Assembly: GCA_963838805.1 (NCBI GenBank)
Contig: CAWISK010000009.1
Span: 199,232 to 263,231, forward strand
Length of the DNA: 64,000 nt
Direction of reading: 5' to 3'
DNA from: CAVRQM01 sp963838805
Lineage (GTDB): Bacteria > Pseudomonadota > Alphaproteobacteria > Acetobacterales > Acetobacteraceae
The translations under genes and the position numbers were made by a program. Of the stretch, positions 10,256 through 19,262 are shown piece after piece. The notes under the pieces are model-generated. The model did no database searches and had not been told where the DNA came from. It saw only the letters and a program-made list of their open reading frames with translations. Position 1 is the first letter of the stretch. Each line of letters opens with the position of its first letter.

Positions 10256-11691
10256 GCGGATTCGGCGACCAGCACTGGGTGCTGGCACTTCCCGAGATCT
10301 TCCTGGCCTGCGCCAGCATGGCGATCCTGGTATTCGGCGTGCTGCGCCGCGCGGACAGCTTCCTGGTCTGCTCCATGCTCTCGGTCGGCGCCCTGCTGCT
10401 GACCGGATTGCTGCTGATCGCCGGCGGGTCGGGCACGGGGTTCAACGGCCTGTTCGCCGTCGATCCCTTCAGCAATTTCGTCAACCTGCTGATCCTGGTT
10501 GCCTCGGCACTCGGGATCATTTCTTCGCTCGACTACAACGAGCACCAGAACCTGCGCCGGTTCGAGTTTCCGGTGCTGATCCTGCTGTCCACCGTGGGCA
10601 TGATGATCATGGCCTCGGCAGTCAACCTGATGACGCTGTATCTCGGGCTCGAGATGCATTCGCTGGCGCTGTACGTGCTGGCGGCCTTTGCCCGCGACCA
10701 GTTGCGTTCGTCCGAGGCGGGCCTCAAGTATTTCGTGCTTGGGGCACTCGCCTCCGGTCTGCTGCTGTACGGCATCACCTTCATCTACGGCTTTACCGGC
10801 ACGATGTCGTTCGCCGATCTGGCCCGCCTGCTGGCTGATCCGTCACATGCCTCGCTCGGCCTGATCGTGGGGGTGGTCTTTGTCATCGCCGGCCTGGCCT
10901 TCAAGTTCTCGGCGGTGCCGTTCCACATGTGGACGCCGGACGTGTACGAGGGTGCGCCGACCCCTGTGACGCTGCTGCTCGGCACGGCGCCGAAGGTTGC
11001 GGCCGTGGCGCTGCTGGTGCGGGCCATGGCGACGCCGTTCGGGCACCTGCTGGTGCAGTGGCGGCAGGAGATCGTGGTGGTGTCGATCGCCTCGATGCTG
11101 CTGGGCTCGCTTGCTGCCATCGGCCAGCGCAACATCAAGCGGCTGATGGCGTATTCGTCGATCGGCCACATGGGCTACGCGCTGATCGGCCTCGCCGCCG
11201 GCACCCCGGTCGGCATCCGCGGCGTGCTGATCTATCTCGTCACTTACGTGTTCATGTTCGCCGGCAGCCTTGCGGTGATCCTGGCGATGCGCCGGCGCGG
11301 ACGGATGCTGGAGCAGATTTCCGATCTGGCGGGGCTGGGCCGCACCGATCCGGGCCTCGCCTTGTGGATGACCGTGTTCATGTTCAGCATGGCCGGCATC
11401 CCGCCCTTCGCCGGGTTCTGGGGCAAGTTCTACATCTTCGGGGCCGCCATCCACGAGCACCTGCTGACGCTCGCCGTGATCGGCGTGCTGACCAGCGTGA
11501 TCGGCGCGTTCTATTACATCCGCATCATCAAGGTGATGTATTTCGACACAGGGGAAGAGGCGTTCGATCCGCGTCCCGGCTCGGTCTCGTTCGTCGCTGT
11601 CAGCAGCGGGCTGTTCACGTCGCTGTTCATCCTGTTCCCGGCACCGATCCTGGTCGCGGCCGATGCCGCCGCAAGAGTGCTGTTCGGGTGA
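10252..11691 (+). CDS. nuoN: NADH-quinone oxidoreductase subunit N
   Basis: This is the ND2-type proton-pumping subunit of complex I and the last nuo gene. The 479-residue polytopic protein shows LGLEMHSLALYVLAAF, FHMWTPDVYEGAPTPVT and AGIPPFAGFWGKFYIF. It starts at an ATG overlapping the nuoM stop (ATGA), and its own stop overlaps the GTG of birA. Transcription therefore probably continues into the cofactor genes. Confidence 0.95.
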   Translation: MSGFGDQHWVLALPEIFLACASMAILVFGVLRRADSFLVCSMLSVGALLLTGLLLIAGGSGTGFNGLFAVDPFSNFVNLLILVASALGIISSLDYNEHQNLRRFEFPVLILLSTVGMMIMASAVNLMTLYLGLEMHSLALYVLAAFARDQLRSSEAGLKYFVLGALASGLLLYGITFIYGFTGTMSFADLARLLADPSHASLGLIVGVVFVIAGLAFKFSAVPFHMWTPDVYEGAPTPVTLLLGTAPKVAAVALLVRAMATPFGHLLVQWRQEIVVVSIASMLLGSLAAIGQRNIKRLMAYSSIGHMGYALIGLAAGTPVGIRGVLIYLVTYVFMFAGSLAVILAMRRRGRMLEQISDLAGLGRTDPGLALWMTVFMFSMAGIPPFAGFWGKFYIFGAAIHEHLLTLAVIGVLTSVIGAFYYIRIIKVMYFDTGEEAFDPRPGSVSFVAVSSGLFTSLFILFPAPILVAADAAARVLFG

Positions 11692-12431
11692 CTCCGCTGC
11701 CGCCGCCCTTTGAGCAACCGTGGCGGCTGCAATCCTTCGCACTGCTGGCCTCGACCCAGGATCTCTGCCGCCAGCTCGCCGAGGCGGGCGAGCCGGGGCA
11801 TCTGGCGGTGCTGGCCGAACGGCAGAGTGCCGGGCGCGGGACGCAGGGACGCGGCTGGGACTCGCCCGAGGGCAATCTGTTCCTGTCGGTGCTGCTGCGG
11901 CCGCCGGCACGTGCGCGCGAGGTCGGCCGCTGGGGATTGCTGGCCGCGGTGGCGCTGGCCGATACGGTGGCGGCGCTGCTGCCGGATTCTGTGTCGCTGC
12001 GGCTGAAATGGCCAAACGACCTGCTGCTGGACGGCCGCAAGCTGGCCGGCATCCTGACGGAGAGTGCCGCCGGGCTGGATGGGGGCCTGGACTGGGTGGT
12101 GATCGGCTTCGGTGTCAATCTGGCAACCGCACCCGATCTGCCCGACCGGGCGACCGCCTGCCTCGCCGAGCGTCTGCCGCCGCCGCCGCCCGAATCGTTC
12201 GCGACCGATCTGCTGGCGCGGCTCGACACCTGGCGGGCGCGGCAGGACGCGGATGGGTTTGCAGCGGTGCGGGCCGCCTGGCTGCGCTATGCGCCTGAAC
12301 CCGGCAGCCCGCTGACCCTGCGGCTCTCGGGTCAGACAGTGGACGGGGCCTTTGCCGGGCTGAGCGAGGACGGCCGCCTGCTCCTGGAATCGGCCGACGG
12401 CGTACACGCCTTCGCATCTGGAGAAATCTGA
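11688..12431 (+). CDS. birA: Biotin--[acetyl-CoA-carboxylase] ligase
   Basis: This enzyme activates biotin with ATP and transfers it to the biotin carboxyl carrier protein. The 247-residue form has only the ligase and C-terminal domains, with no DNA-binding domain, so it is unlikely to repress transcription. The ATP/biotin loop appears as GRGTQGRGWDSPEGNL near residue 45, and KWPNDLLLDGRKLAGIL carries the catalytic lysine. The start is a GTG overlapping the nuoN stop; the stop overlaps the coaX ATG. birA-coaX-rnj downstream of nuoN is a conserved alphaproteobacterial order. Confidence 0.92.
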   Translation: MTPLPPPFEQPWRLQSFALLASTQDLCRQLAEAGEPGHLAVLAERQSAGRGTQGRGWDSPEGNLFLSVLLRPPARAREVGRWGLLAAVALADTVAALLPDSVSLRLKWPNDLLLDGRKLAGILTESAAGLDGGLDWVVIGFGVNLATAPDLPDRATACLAERLPPPPPESFATDLLARLDTWRARQDADGFAAVRAAWLRYAPEPGSPLTLRLSGQTVDGAFAGLSEDGRLLLESADGVHAFASGEI

Positions 12432-13240
12432 TGCTGCTGGTGATCGATGCCGGCAATACCAACGTGGTCGTGGCGGTGCATGACGGCACCGACTATCGCG
12501 GGGTGTGGCGCATCGCCACCGAGCCGCAGCGCACATCGGACGAGTATGCGGTCTGGGTGCTCGGCCTGTTCCAGCACACCGGCCTGTCGCGCCATGACAT
12601 CACCGGTGCCGTGGTCGGGACGGTGGTGCCGGCGGCGCTGTACCATTTGCGCCACCTCTGCCGGGACTGGTTCGACGTGGAGCCGCTGATCGCCCGCTCG
12701 AACCTGGATTGGGGCTTTCGCATCAGCGTCGATCAGCCGGAGGAGGTGGGCGCGGACCGCCTGCTGAACGCGCTGGCGGCACACCGGCGCTATCGGGGGC
12801 CGCTGGTGGTGATCGATTTCGGCACCGCCACCACCTTCGATGTGGTGGACGGCGAGGGCAACTATCAGGGCGGCGTGATCGCACCCGGCATCAACCTGTC
12901 GATCGAGGCGCTGCACCGCGCCGCCGCCCGCCTGCCGCGCATCGGCATCGGCCGGCCGCAGGCGGTGATCGGCCGCGGCACCGTCGCCGCCATGCAGTCG
13001 GGCATCTACTGGGGCTACGTCGCCATGGTCGAGGGGCTGGTGGCCCGCATCCAGGCGGAATCCGAGACGCCGATGAAGGTGGTGGCCACCGGCGGCCTGG
13101 CCCCGCTGCTGGCCGAGGGGACCACGGTGATCGGGCAGATCGACCCCGACCTGACGCTGGATGGGTTGCGCATGTTGGCGGAACGCAACCCCGCCCCCAC
13201 ATTGCCCCGGGACAGAAGCAGGCTGGTCGATAGCGACTGA
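12431..13240 (+). CDS. coaX: Type III pantothenate kinase
   Basis: This enzyme phosphorylates pantothenate, the first committed step of coenzyme A synthesis, and is not feedback-inhibited by CoA in this class. The 269-residue protein shows the ASKHA-fold motifs: the phosphate loop IDAGNTNVVVAVHDG at the N-terminus, VGADRLLNALAA near residue 107, VIDFGTATTFDVVD near 126, and GGVIAPGINLS. The ATG overlaps the birA stop by one base (TGATG). There are no frame problems. Confidence 0.94.
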   Translation: MLLVIDAGNTNVVVAVHDGTDYRGVWRIATEPQRTSDEYAVWVLGLFQHTGLSRHDITGAVVGTVVPAALYHLRHLCRDWFDVEPLIARSNLDWGFRISVDQPEEVGADRLLNALAAHRRYRGPLVVIDFGTATTFDVVDGEGNYQGGVIAPGINLSIEALHRAAARLPRIGIGRPQAVIGRGTVAAMQSGIYWGYVAMVEGLVARIQAESETPMKVVATGGLAPLLAEGTTVIGQIDPDLTLDGLRMLAERNPAPTLPRDRSRLVDSD

Positions 13241-13286
13241 CGCGGAGCCCGCGGCGGCGTCGGCCTAGAACCACGAAAGTTATGAA

Positions 13287-14933
13287 ATGGACGCGCTAAG
13301 CGGCGATCTGGCGTTCCTGCCCTTGGGCGGGACCGGCGAGATCGGCATGAATCTCAATCTCTACCGCTGCCGCGGGCAGTGGCTGGCGGTCGATTGCGGC
13401 ATCGGCTTCGGCGGCTCGGAAATGCCCGAGGTCGATGTGATGATGCCGGACCCGGCCTTCATCGCCGAGCGGCGGGACCGGCTGGTGGGGCTGGTCATCA
13501 CCCATGCGCATGAGGACCATATCGGTGCCGTGGCCTGGCTATGGCCGCAATTGCGCTGCCCGGTCTATGCCAGCCCGTTCGCCGCCGCGGTGCTGCGGCG
13601 CAAGCTGGCCGAGGTGCAACTCCTCTCCGAGGTCAAGCTGCACGTGGTTCCGCCCGGCAGCGCCTTCACGCTCGGGCCGTTCGGTCTGCGCTTCCTGCGC
13701 GTCGCCCACTCGATCCCGGAGGCTCAGGCGCTCGCCATCACCACCGCCGCCGGCACTGTGCTGCATACCGGCGACTGGAAGCTCGATGCGCACCCGATGG
13801 TGGGACCGCCCACGGACGAGGCGGCGTTCGCGGCACTCGGCGAACAGGGCGTGCTCGCCATGATCTGCGATTCCACCAATGCGATGGTGGAGGGGCATTC
13901 CGGCTCGGAGGCGGAGGTGCGCGAGACGCTCACCGATCTCATCGCCTCGCTGCGTGGGCGGGTCGCCGTGACCTGCTTTGCCAGCAACGTCGCGCGTGTG
14001 GAGAGCGTGGCGCTGGCCGCCCGCGACGCCGGGCGCACCGTGGCCCTGGTGGGCCGCAGCCTGCGCAACCTGGACGCCGCGGCGCGCGAATGCGGCTATC
14101 TGAAGGGCGTGCCGGCGTTCATGACGGAAGACGCGGCGAACGACGTGCCGGACGATAACCTGCTGATCCTGGTCACCGGCAGCCAGGGCGAGCCGCGCAG
14201 CGCGCTGGCGCGCATCGCCGCGGACACGCATCCGCGCATCGAGCTGGGCGAGGGCGACACCGTGCTGTTCTCCAGCCGTGTCATTCCGGGCAATGAGCGG
14301 GCGATCGGCACGGTGCAGGACAATCTGGTGCGCCGGGGCGTGCGGCTGCTGACCGACCATGACCATGCGATCCACGTCTCGGGTCATCCGGCACGCGACG
14401 AGTTGAGACGGCTGTACGGTCTGGTGCGGCCACGCTTCTCGGTGCCGGTGCATGGGGAGTGGCGGCATCTGTCGGCGCACGCGGCATTGGCGCGCGAGTC
14501 GGGGGTAACGCCGGTGCTGCTGGAGGATGGCGACATCCTGAGCCTCGCACCTGGTGTGCCGGAGGTGGTGGATAGTGCCCCGGTCGGCCGGCTGGTGCTG
14601 GACGGTAACCGGCTGGTGCCGTTGCAGGGTGCGGTGATGGGTGCCCGCCGGCGGATGCTGTTCAACGGCGTGGTGTTCGCGAGCGTGGCCGCCGATGCGG
14701 CGGGCCGGCTGCGCGGACTGCCGCGCGTCAGTGCGCCGGGCCTGTTCGATGCCGATGATCCCGAAACCGCCGACATTGCGGCCGAGATGGCGGACTCGCT
14801 CGCCGATCTGGCGATGCCGTTGCGCCGCGACGACGCGGCTCTCGTGGATGCGGCGAAGGCGGCGCTGCGGCGCGCACTGGGGCGGCGGCTGCAGAAGCGT
14901 CCCCTGGTGGACGTGCATCTCCTGCGGGTGTGA
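13287..14933 (+). CDS. rnj: Ribonuclease J
   Basis: This metallo-beta-lactamase/beta-CASP nuclease acts in 5'-to-3' RNA decay and rRNA maturation. The 548-residue protein has the zinc motif H73-x-H75-x-D77-H78 (THAHEDH) and a later HTGDWKLD. It also has the beta-CASP segment with TGSQGEPRSAL and the C-terminal GHPARDEL/VPVHGEWRHL motifs. It lies 46 bp after coaX. Alphaproteobacteria use this enzyme together with RNase E. Confidence 0.94.
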   Translation: MDALSGDLAFLPLGGTGEIGMNLNLYRCRGQWLAVDCGIGFGGSEMPEVDVMMPDPAFIAERRDRLVGLVITHAHEDHIGAVAWLWPQLRCPVYASPFAAAVLRRKLAEVQLLSEVKLHVVPPGSAFTLGPFGLRFLRVAHSIPEAQALAITTAAGTVLHTGDWKLDAHPMVGPPTDEAAFAALGEQGVLAMICDSTNAMVEGHSGSEAEVRETLTDLIASLRGRVAVTCFASNVARVESVALAARDAGRTVALVGRSLRNLDAAARECGYLKGVPAFMTEDAANDVPDDNLLILVTGSQGEPRSALARIAADTHPRIELGEGDTVLFSSRVIPGNERAIGTVQDNLVRRGVRLLTDHDHAIHVSGHPARDELRRLYGLVRPRFSVPVHGEWRHLSAHAALARESGVTPVLLEDGDILSLAPGVPEVVDSAPVGRLVLDGNRLVPLQGAVMGARRRMLFNGVVFASVAADAAGRLRGLPRVSAPGLFDADDPETADIAAEMADSLADLAMPLRRDDAALVDAAKAALRRALGRRLQKRPLVDVHLLRV

Positions 14934-14936
14934 GAC

Positions 14937-15200
14937 ATGAATTGGTTCACCGGCACCGTGCTGTACGTGATGATCTGGTGGACGGCGCTGTTCGCCGTCC
15001 TGCCGTTCGGCACAAGGCCGGTGACGGACCATCATGAGGTGCCCGGCGGCTGGCGTGGCGCCCCGGAGCGCCCGAGGCTGTTGCTGAAGGTGGTGGCGAC
15101 GACGCTGCTCGCCGCGGTCATCTGGACCGGATGCTACCTGCTCATCACCAGCCACTACCTGAGCTTCCGGACAGGCGCGCTGGCGTTGTCGCCCGAGTAG
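14937..15200 (+). CDS. DUF1467 family membrane protein
   Basis: This small protein has 87 residues and two predicted membrane helices (about residues 5-25 and 52-72). Between them lies a conserved loop LPFGTRPVTDHHEVPGGWRGAPERP. This loop is characteristic of the DUF1467 family, found almost only in alphaproteobacteria beside rnj and proS. The ATG follows the rnj stop by three bases, suggesting translational coupling. The function is unknown. Confidence 0.88.
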   Translation: MNWFTGTVLYVMIWWTALFAVLPFGTRPVTDHHEVPGGWRGAPERPRLLLKVVATTLLAAVIWTGCYLLITSHYLSFRTGALALSPE

Positions 15201-15534
15201 TCAGTCGCCCTGCTCCAAAAATCATCGCGGCAGGATGAGGTGTGCCCTGTCATCCCGCCGCGTGACTGTCGTTTGCTCCCTAAACCTGGCCCGCTACGCT
15301 GCACGCCGGAGCCTGTACTCTGTCTAGCTTGCGTGTTTCACAATGTCACGCGCTTTTATTCGTACAGACGGCTCGTTGCGAAGGTTCATTTCTGGCCGTC
15401 ATTGTGCGGCGCACAAAAATTGCTTTACTATCCGCTCAACCTGCAATCCTGGCTTAAGCGGTGTCGCGCAAGTAGCGGTCCGGCAAGCTTGCCGCTAGGC
15501 TTCCGCCTTCTTCCCGAAACGATGGATGCTCCCT
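15201..15534 (+). other. Spacer upstream of proS, no gene seen
   Basis: These 334 bases are richer in A+T than the flanking genes, and no ORF reads like a protein. They contain the 15-bp palindrome listed separately and probably the proS promoter. I could not assign -35 and -10 hexamers with confidence. Confidence 0.5.
15402..15416. promoter_or_regulatory. 15-bp palindrome upstream of proS (possible operator)
   Basis: TTGTGCGGCGCACAA is a perfect inverted repeat with 7-bp arms around one central G. It sits about 120 bp upstream of the proS start in an A+T-enriched stretch. Its symmetry suits a dimeric DNA-binding protein. No regulator can be named from the sequence and chance occurrence is possible. 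Confidence 0.4.
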
Positions 15535-16845
15535 ATGCGCCTGTCCCGCAGCCTGATCCCGACCCTGAAGGAAACGCCCTCGGAGGCGCAGATCGTCTCG
15601 CATCGGCTGATGCTGCGGGCGGGCCTCGTGCGGCAGACGGCCTCGGGCATCTATGCCTGGCTGCCGGCCGGCTGGCGGGTGCTGGACCGCATCGCCGACA
15701 TCGTGCGCGCCGAGCAGGACGCGGCGGGGGCGCAGGAATTGCTGATGCCGACCATCCAGCCCGCCGAATTGTGGCGGCAGAGCGGGCGCTACGACGCGTA
15801 CGGGCCGGAAATGCTGCGGCTGCGCGACCGGCATGAGCGCGACCTGCTGTACGGGCCGACCAACGAGGAGATGATCACCGACCTGTTCCGGCAGTCGGTG
15901 CGCAGCTACCGCGAATTGCCGCAGATCGTCTATCACATCCAATGGAAGTTCCGCGACGAAGTGCGTCCGCGCTTCGGCGTGATGCGGGGGCGCGAGTTCC
16001 TGATGAAGGACGCCTACAGCTTCGATCTCGATTACGCGGGTGCCGTCGTCAGCTATCGGCGCATGATGCTGGCCTACATGCGCACCTTCCAGCGGCTCGG
16101 TGTGAAGGCGATCCCGATGTCGGCGGAATCCGGCCCGATCGGCGGCAATCTCAGTCACGAGTTCATCATCCTGGCCCCCACCGGCGAGAGCCAGGTCTGG
16201 TACGACGCCGCCTTCGAACGCCACGATTACAGCGGCACGAATGTCTCGCACGCCTCCGAGGCGGATCTCGCGCGGCTTTACGAGAGCATGACCACGCCTT
16301 ACGCCGCGACGGACGAGAAGCATGACGCGGCGGTGTGGGAGGGCGTGCAGGACAAGCGCGAGGGGCGCGGGATCGAGGTCGGCCACATTTTCTATTTCGG
16401 CACGAAATACAGCGAGCCGATGGGTCTGACCGTGGCCGGCCGCGACGGTGCCGCGGTGGCCCCGCACATGGGCAGCTATGGCGTGGGCGTCTCGCGGCTG
16501 GTCGGGGCCCTGATCGAGGCCTCGCACGACGAGGCGGGGATCATCTGGCCGGACAGCGTGGCGCCGTTTCCGGCGGCGATCCTGAACCTCAAGCCGGGCG
16601 ATGCGGCCTGCGACGCGATCTGCGAGGATCTCTATGCCCGGTTCGACGGACAGGCGCTGTACGACGATCGCGACGAGCGAGCCGGCCGCAAGTTCGCCGA
16701 CGCCGACCTGATGGGCCATCCCTGGCAGATCGTGGTGGGTCCGCGCGGCGCCGCCGGCGGACAGGTCGAACTGAAGCGCCGGGCCAGCGGGGAGCGCCAG
16801 GAGTTAGCGATCGATGCGGCGATGGCGCGTGTCCGGCCGGGGTGA
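15535..16845 (+). CDS. proS: Prolyl-tRNA synthetase (short, type 3)
   Basis: This enzyme charges tRNA-Pro with proline. The protein of about 436 residues is the short alphaproteobacterial form: motif 1 to motif 3 of a class II synthetase followed directly by the anticodon-binding domain, with no inserted editing domain. Visible motifs are LMPTIQPAELW, LYGPTNEEMITDLF, FRDEVRPRFGVMRGREFLMK (motif 2) and GSYGVGVSRLVGALIE (motif 3). I prefer the ATG at 15535 (MRLSRSLIPTLKETP) over 15526, because family proteins begin there. Confidence 0.93.
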   Translation: MRLSRSLIPTLKETPSEAQIVSHRLMLRAGLVRQTASGIYAWLPAGWRVLDRIADIVRAEQDAAGAQELLMPTIQPAELWRQSGRYDAYGPEMLRLRDRHERDLLYGPTNEEMITDLFRQSVRSYRELPQIVYHIQWKFRDEVRPRFGVMRGREFLMKDAYSFDLDYAGAVVSYRRMMLAYMRTFQRLGVKAIPMSAESGPIGGNLSHEFIILAPTGESQVWYDAAFERHDYSGTNVSHASEADLARLYESMTTPYAATDEKHDAAVWEGVQDKREGRGIEVGHIFYFGTKYSEPMGLTVAGRDGAAVAPHMGSYGVGVSRLVGALIEASHDEAGIIWPDSVAPFPAAILNLKPGDAACDAICEDLYARFDGQALYDDRDERAGRKFADADLMGHPWQIVVGPRGAAGGQVELKRRASGERQELAIDAAMARVRPG

Positions 16846-16943
16846 ATAGGGGCCGCCCTCTGGTCGGGCGCATCCGCTTTGCCATCTGCGCGTAGGGACA
16901 TCGCGGCAAGGCTCCGCATCCGGGCCGCACAGGGGGAAAGGCT

Positions 16944-17150
16944 ATGGTCGATCTGATCGTGACGCTGTGTCTGCTGGCGCATCCGGGGTCATGCGCCGAC
17001 AAGCACATCCTGTTCGAATCCTCGGGATCGCTGGATTCTTGCGTGTGGCAGGCGCAGCCCTACCTCGCGACCTGGATCCAGGAGCACCCCAACCTGCGGA
17101 TCGCCCGTTATCGCTGCGCCTGGCCGGAGACAGAGAAAACCCCGCTCTGA
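16944..17150 (+). CDS. Small conserved hypothetical protein
   Basis: This is a 68-residue protein with a good ribosome site (GGGGGAAAGG) just upstream of the ATG. It starts with a short hydrophobic stretch (MVDLIVTLCLLA) and has four cysteines plus the segment SCVWQAQPYLATWIQEHPN. Similar short Cys-containing proteins are familiar from alphaproteobacterial genomes as unnamed hypotheticals. It lies alone between proS and a dehydrogenase gene. The function is unknown. Confidence 0.65.
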   Translation: MVDLIVTLCLLAHPGSCADKHILFESSGSLDSCVWQAQPYLATWIQEHPNLRIARYRCAWPETEKTPL

Positions 17151-17217
17151 GGGGGCGCTGCCTCGACCCCCTCGCAGGCCCGTGCCAACATCCCGGGTCG
17201 GAGCACGAGAGGGGTTG

Positions 17218-18285
17218 ATGATGGGTGAGAGCCGGGGGGCCAGTCGTTCCCCTTTGCGTGGCGGCCTGATCGGCTGCGGATTCTTCGCGCAGAACCACCT
17301 GCACGCCTGGCACGACATTCCCGAGGTGCGGCTGGTCGCGGTGTGCGATCGCGACGAGGGTCGGGCGCGGGCGGCCGCGCGCGAGTTCGGCGTTGCGGGC
17401 ATCTATGCCGACGCCGAAGCGATGTTCGCGGCCGAGTCGCTGGATTTCGTGGACATCGCCACCACCATGCCGTCGCATCGGCCGTTGGTGGAGCTCGCGG
17501 CGCGTCATGGCGTGCCCTGCATCGTGCAAAAGCCCTTCGCGCCGGTCTGGGACGACTGCCTGGCCATGGTCCGCGCCTGCCGGGAGGCAGGCGTGGCGCT
17601 GATGGTGCATGAGAACTTCCGCTTCCAGGCGCCGATGCTCGCGGCGCGGCGGGTGGTGCAATCAGGCGCCATCGGCGACGTCTATTTCGGCCGGGTCTCG
17701 TTCCGGACAGGCTATGACGTGTTCGCCAACCAGCCCTATCTGGCGAAGGAGGAGCGGCTCATCATCCTCGACCTCGGCATCCACGTGCTCGATCTGGCGC
17801 GCGTGTTCCTGGGGGAGGTCGAGACGGTGTATTGCCAGACCCAGCGCATCCGGCCGCACATCCGCGCCGAGGACATGGCGACGATGCTGCTGCGCCACGG
17901 CAGCGGGGCCACCAGCATCGTCGATTGCTCGTACAGCAGCCGCCTCGACCCCGACCCGTTTCCGCAGACCCTGCTGCATCTCGAGGGCACACGCGGCAGC
18001 CTGCGAGTGCTGGAGGGGCTTCGCATGGTGGTGGTCAGCGACGGTGCCACCACGCACCACGACGTGTCCTCGCCGCTGCTGGCCTGGACTTCGCAGCCCT
18101 GGCATGTGGCACAGGAAAGCGTGCTGAACACGCAGCGACATTGGGTCGAGTGCCTGCGCGCCGGCCGCGAACCGGAGACCAGCGGCGCGGACAATCTGCG
18201 CACCTACGCGCTGGTTGATGCGGCCTATCGCTCGGCGGCGGAGCGCGCGGCGGTGCGGCCGGAACGCGCGCTGGAGCCGGTCTGA
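17218..18285 (+). CDS. Gfo/Idh/MocA family oxidoreductase
   Basis: This is an NAD(P)-dependent dehydrogenase of the glucose-fructose oxidoreductase/inositol dehydrogenase family, about 355 residues. The N-terminal Rossmann fold starts with LIGCGFFAQNHLHAW. The family's EKP motif is replaced by QKPFAPVWDDC. The catalytic-side segment is IILDLGIHVLDLARVFLG (D-x3-H). The ATG at 17218 follows GAGAGGGG. It is one base from an SsuA-like binding protein gene. The substrate is unknown. Confidence 0.87.
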   Translation: MMGESRGASRSPLRGGLIGCGFFAQNHLHAWHDIPEVRLVAVCDRDEGRARAAAREFGVAGIYADAEAMFAAESLDFVDIATTMPSHRPLVELAARHGVPCIVQKPFAPVWDDCLAMVRACREAGVALMVHENFRFQAPMLAARRVVQSGAIGDVYFGRVSFRTGYDVFANQPYLAKEERLIILDLGIHVLDLARVFLGEVETVYCQTQRIRPHIRAEDMATMLLRHGSGATSIVDCSYSSRLDPDPFPQTLLHLEGTRGSLRVLEGLRMVVVSDGATTHHDVSSPLLAWTSQPWHVAQESVLNTQRHWVECLRAGREPETSGADNLRTYALVDAAYRSAAERAAVRPERALEPV

Positions 18286-18286
18286 G

Positions 18287-19243
18287 ATGGTCGGACGGCG
18301 GCCTCTGCTGCTCGGACCTTTGGCACTGGCGGCGGGGGCCGCTGCGGGATTGCCGGCGATCCGGGTTGGCGCGCTGCGCTACGGCAGCGTCGATTGGGAG
18401 CTGGACGTGATCCGCGCGCACGCTCTCGCACCCGGCATTCATATCGAGATCGTGCCGCTGGCGGCGACGCCAGCCGCACAGGTGGCGCTGCAGGGCGGCC
18501 GGGTCGATGCGATCGTGCAGGATTGGCTATGGGTCTCCCGCCAGCGCGCGTCCGGTGCAGACTGGACACTGTCGCCGACATCGGGGGCGGTCGGTGCGAT
18601 CGTCGTCCCCGCCGCATCGCCCATCCGCACGCTCGGCGATCTGGGCGGGCGGCGGCTGGGCGTCGCCGGCAGCCCGCTCGACAAAAGCTGGGTGATCCTG
18701 CGCGCCTATGCGCAAAAGGCGCTCGGCATGGACCTCGCCACCAGAACCCGGCCGCAATTCGCGGCACCGCCCTTGCTCGCGGCCGAACTTAATGCCGGAC
18801 GGCTGGACGCCGCACTCACCTATTGGCCGTACGCCGCGCGCGCCGAGGCGGCCGGGATGCGCTCCGTTCTAGGCGTTGAGCAAGCGGTGCAGGCGCTCGG
18901 CATCGCCCCCGGCCTGCCCTTTGTCGGCTACGTGTTCAGCGAGCATTGGGCCCGTGCGAACCCGGCAGCGGCGCGGGTCTTCCTTGACGCCGGGCGTCAG
19001 GCGCGCGGGATCCTGGCGCAGGACGACGCGGAGTGGCAGCGCATTCGGCCATTGACGGGCGCCCGCGACGACGCGGAGTTGGCGCGGCTGCGCGCCTGGT
19101 ATCGCACCGGCGTTCCTGGGCCGTTGACCCCGGCGCGGATCGGGGACGCGGCGCGCCTCTACGACATTCTGGCCGCCATTGGCGGCACGGCGCTGGTGGG
19201 GCCGGCGCCGCATCTCAGTGCCGGCACGTTCTGGATGTCCTGA
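18287..19243 (+). CDS. ABC transporter substrate-binding protein, SsuA/NrtA-like
   Basis: This is a periplasmic binding protein of about 318 residues with an N-terminal hydrophobic leader (PLLLGPLALAAGAAAGLP). It has the fold pattern of the sulfonate/nitrate/taurine group: LRYGSVDWELDVI, ALQGGRVDAIVQDWLWVSRQR, GDLGGRRLGVAGSPLDKSWV, LNAGRLDAALTYWPYAA. The start (MVGRRPLLL) is immediately after the dehydrogenase stop. A matching permease follows, but no ATPase gene is adjacent. The ligand cannot be told from sequence. Confidence 0.84.
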   Translation: MVGRRPLLLGPLALAAGAAAGLPAIRVGALRYGSVDWELDVIRAHALAPGIHIEIVPLAATPAAQVALQGGRVDAIVQDWLWVSRQRASGADWTLSPTSGAVGAIVVPAASPIRTLGDLGGRRLGVAGSPLDKSWVILRAYAQKALGMDLATRTRPQFAAPPLLAAELNAGRLDAALTYWPYAARAEAAGMRSVLGVEQAVQALGIAPGLPFVGYVFSEHWARANPAAARVFLDAGRQARGILAQDDAEWQRIRPLTGARDDAELARLRAWYRTGVPGPLTPARIGDAARLYDILAAIGGTALVGPAPHLSAGTFWMS

Positions 19244-19262
19244 GGCGAAGCGACGGCCGCAC

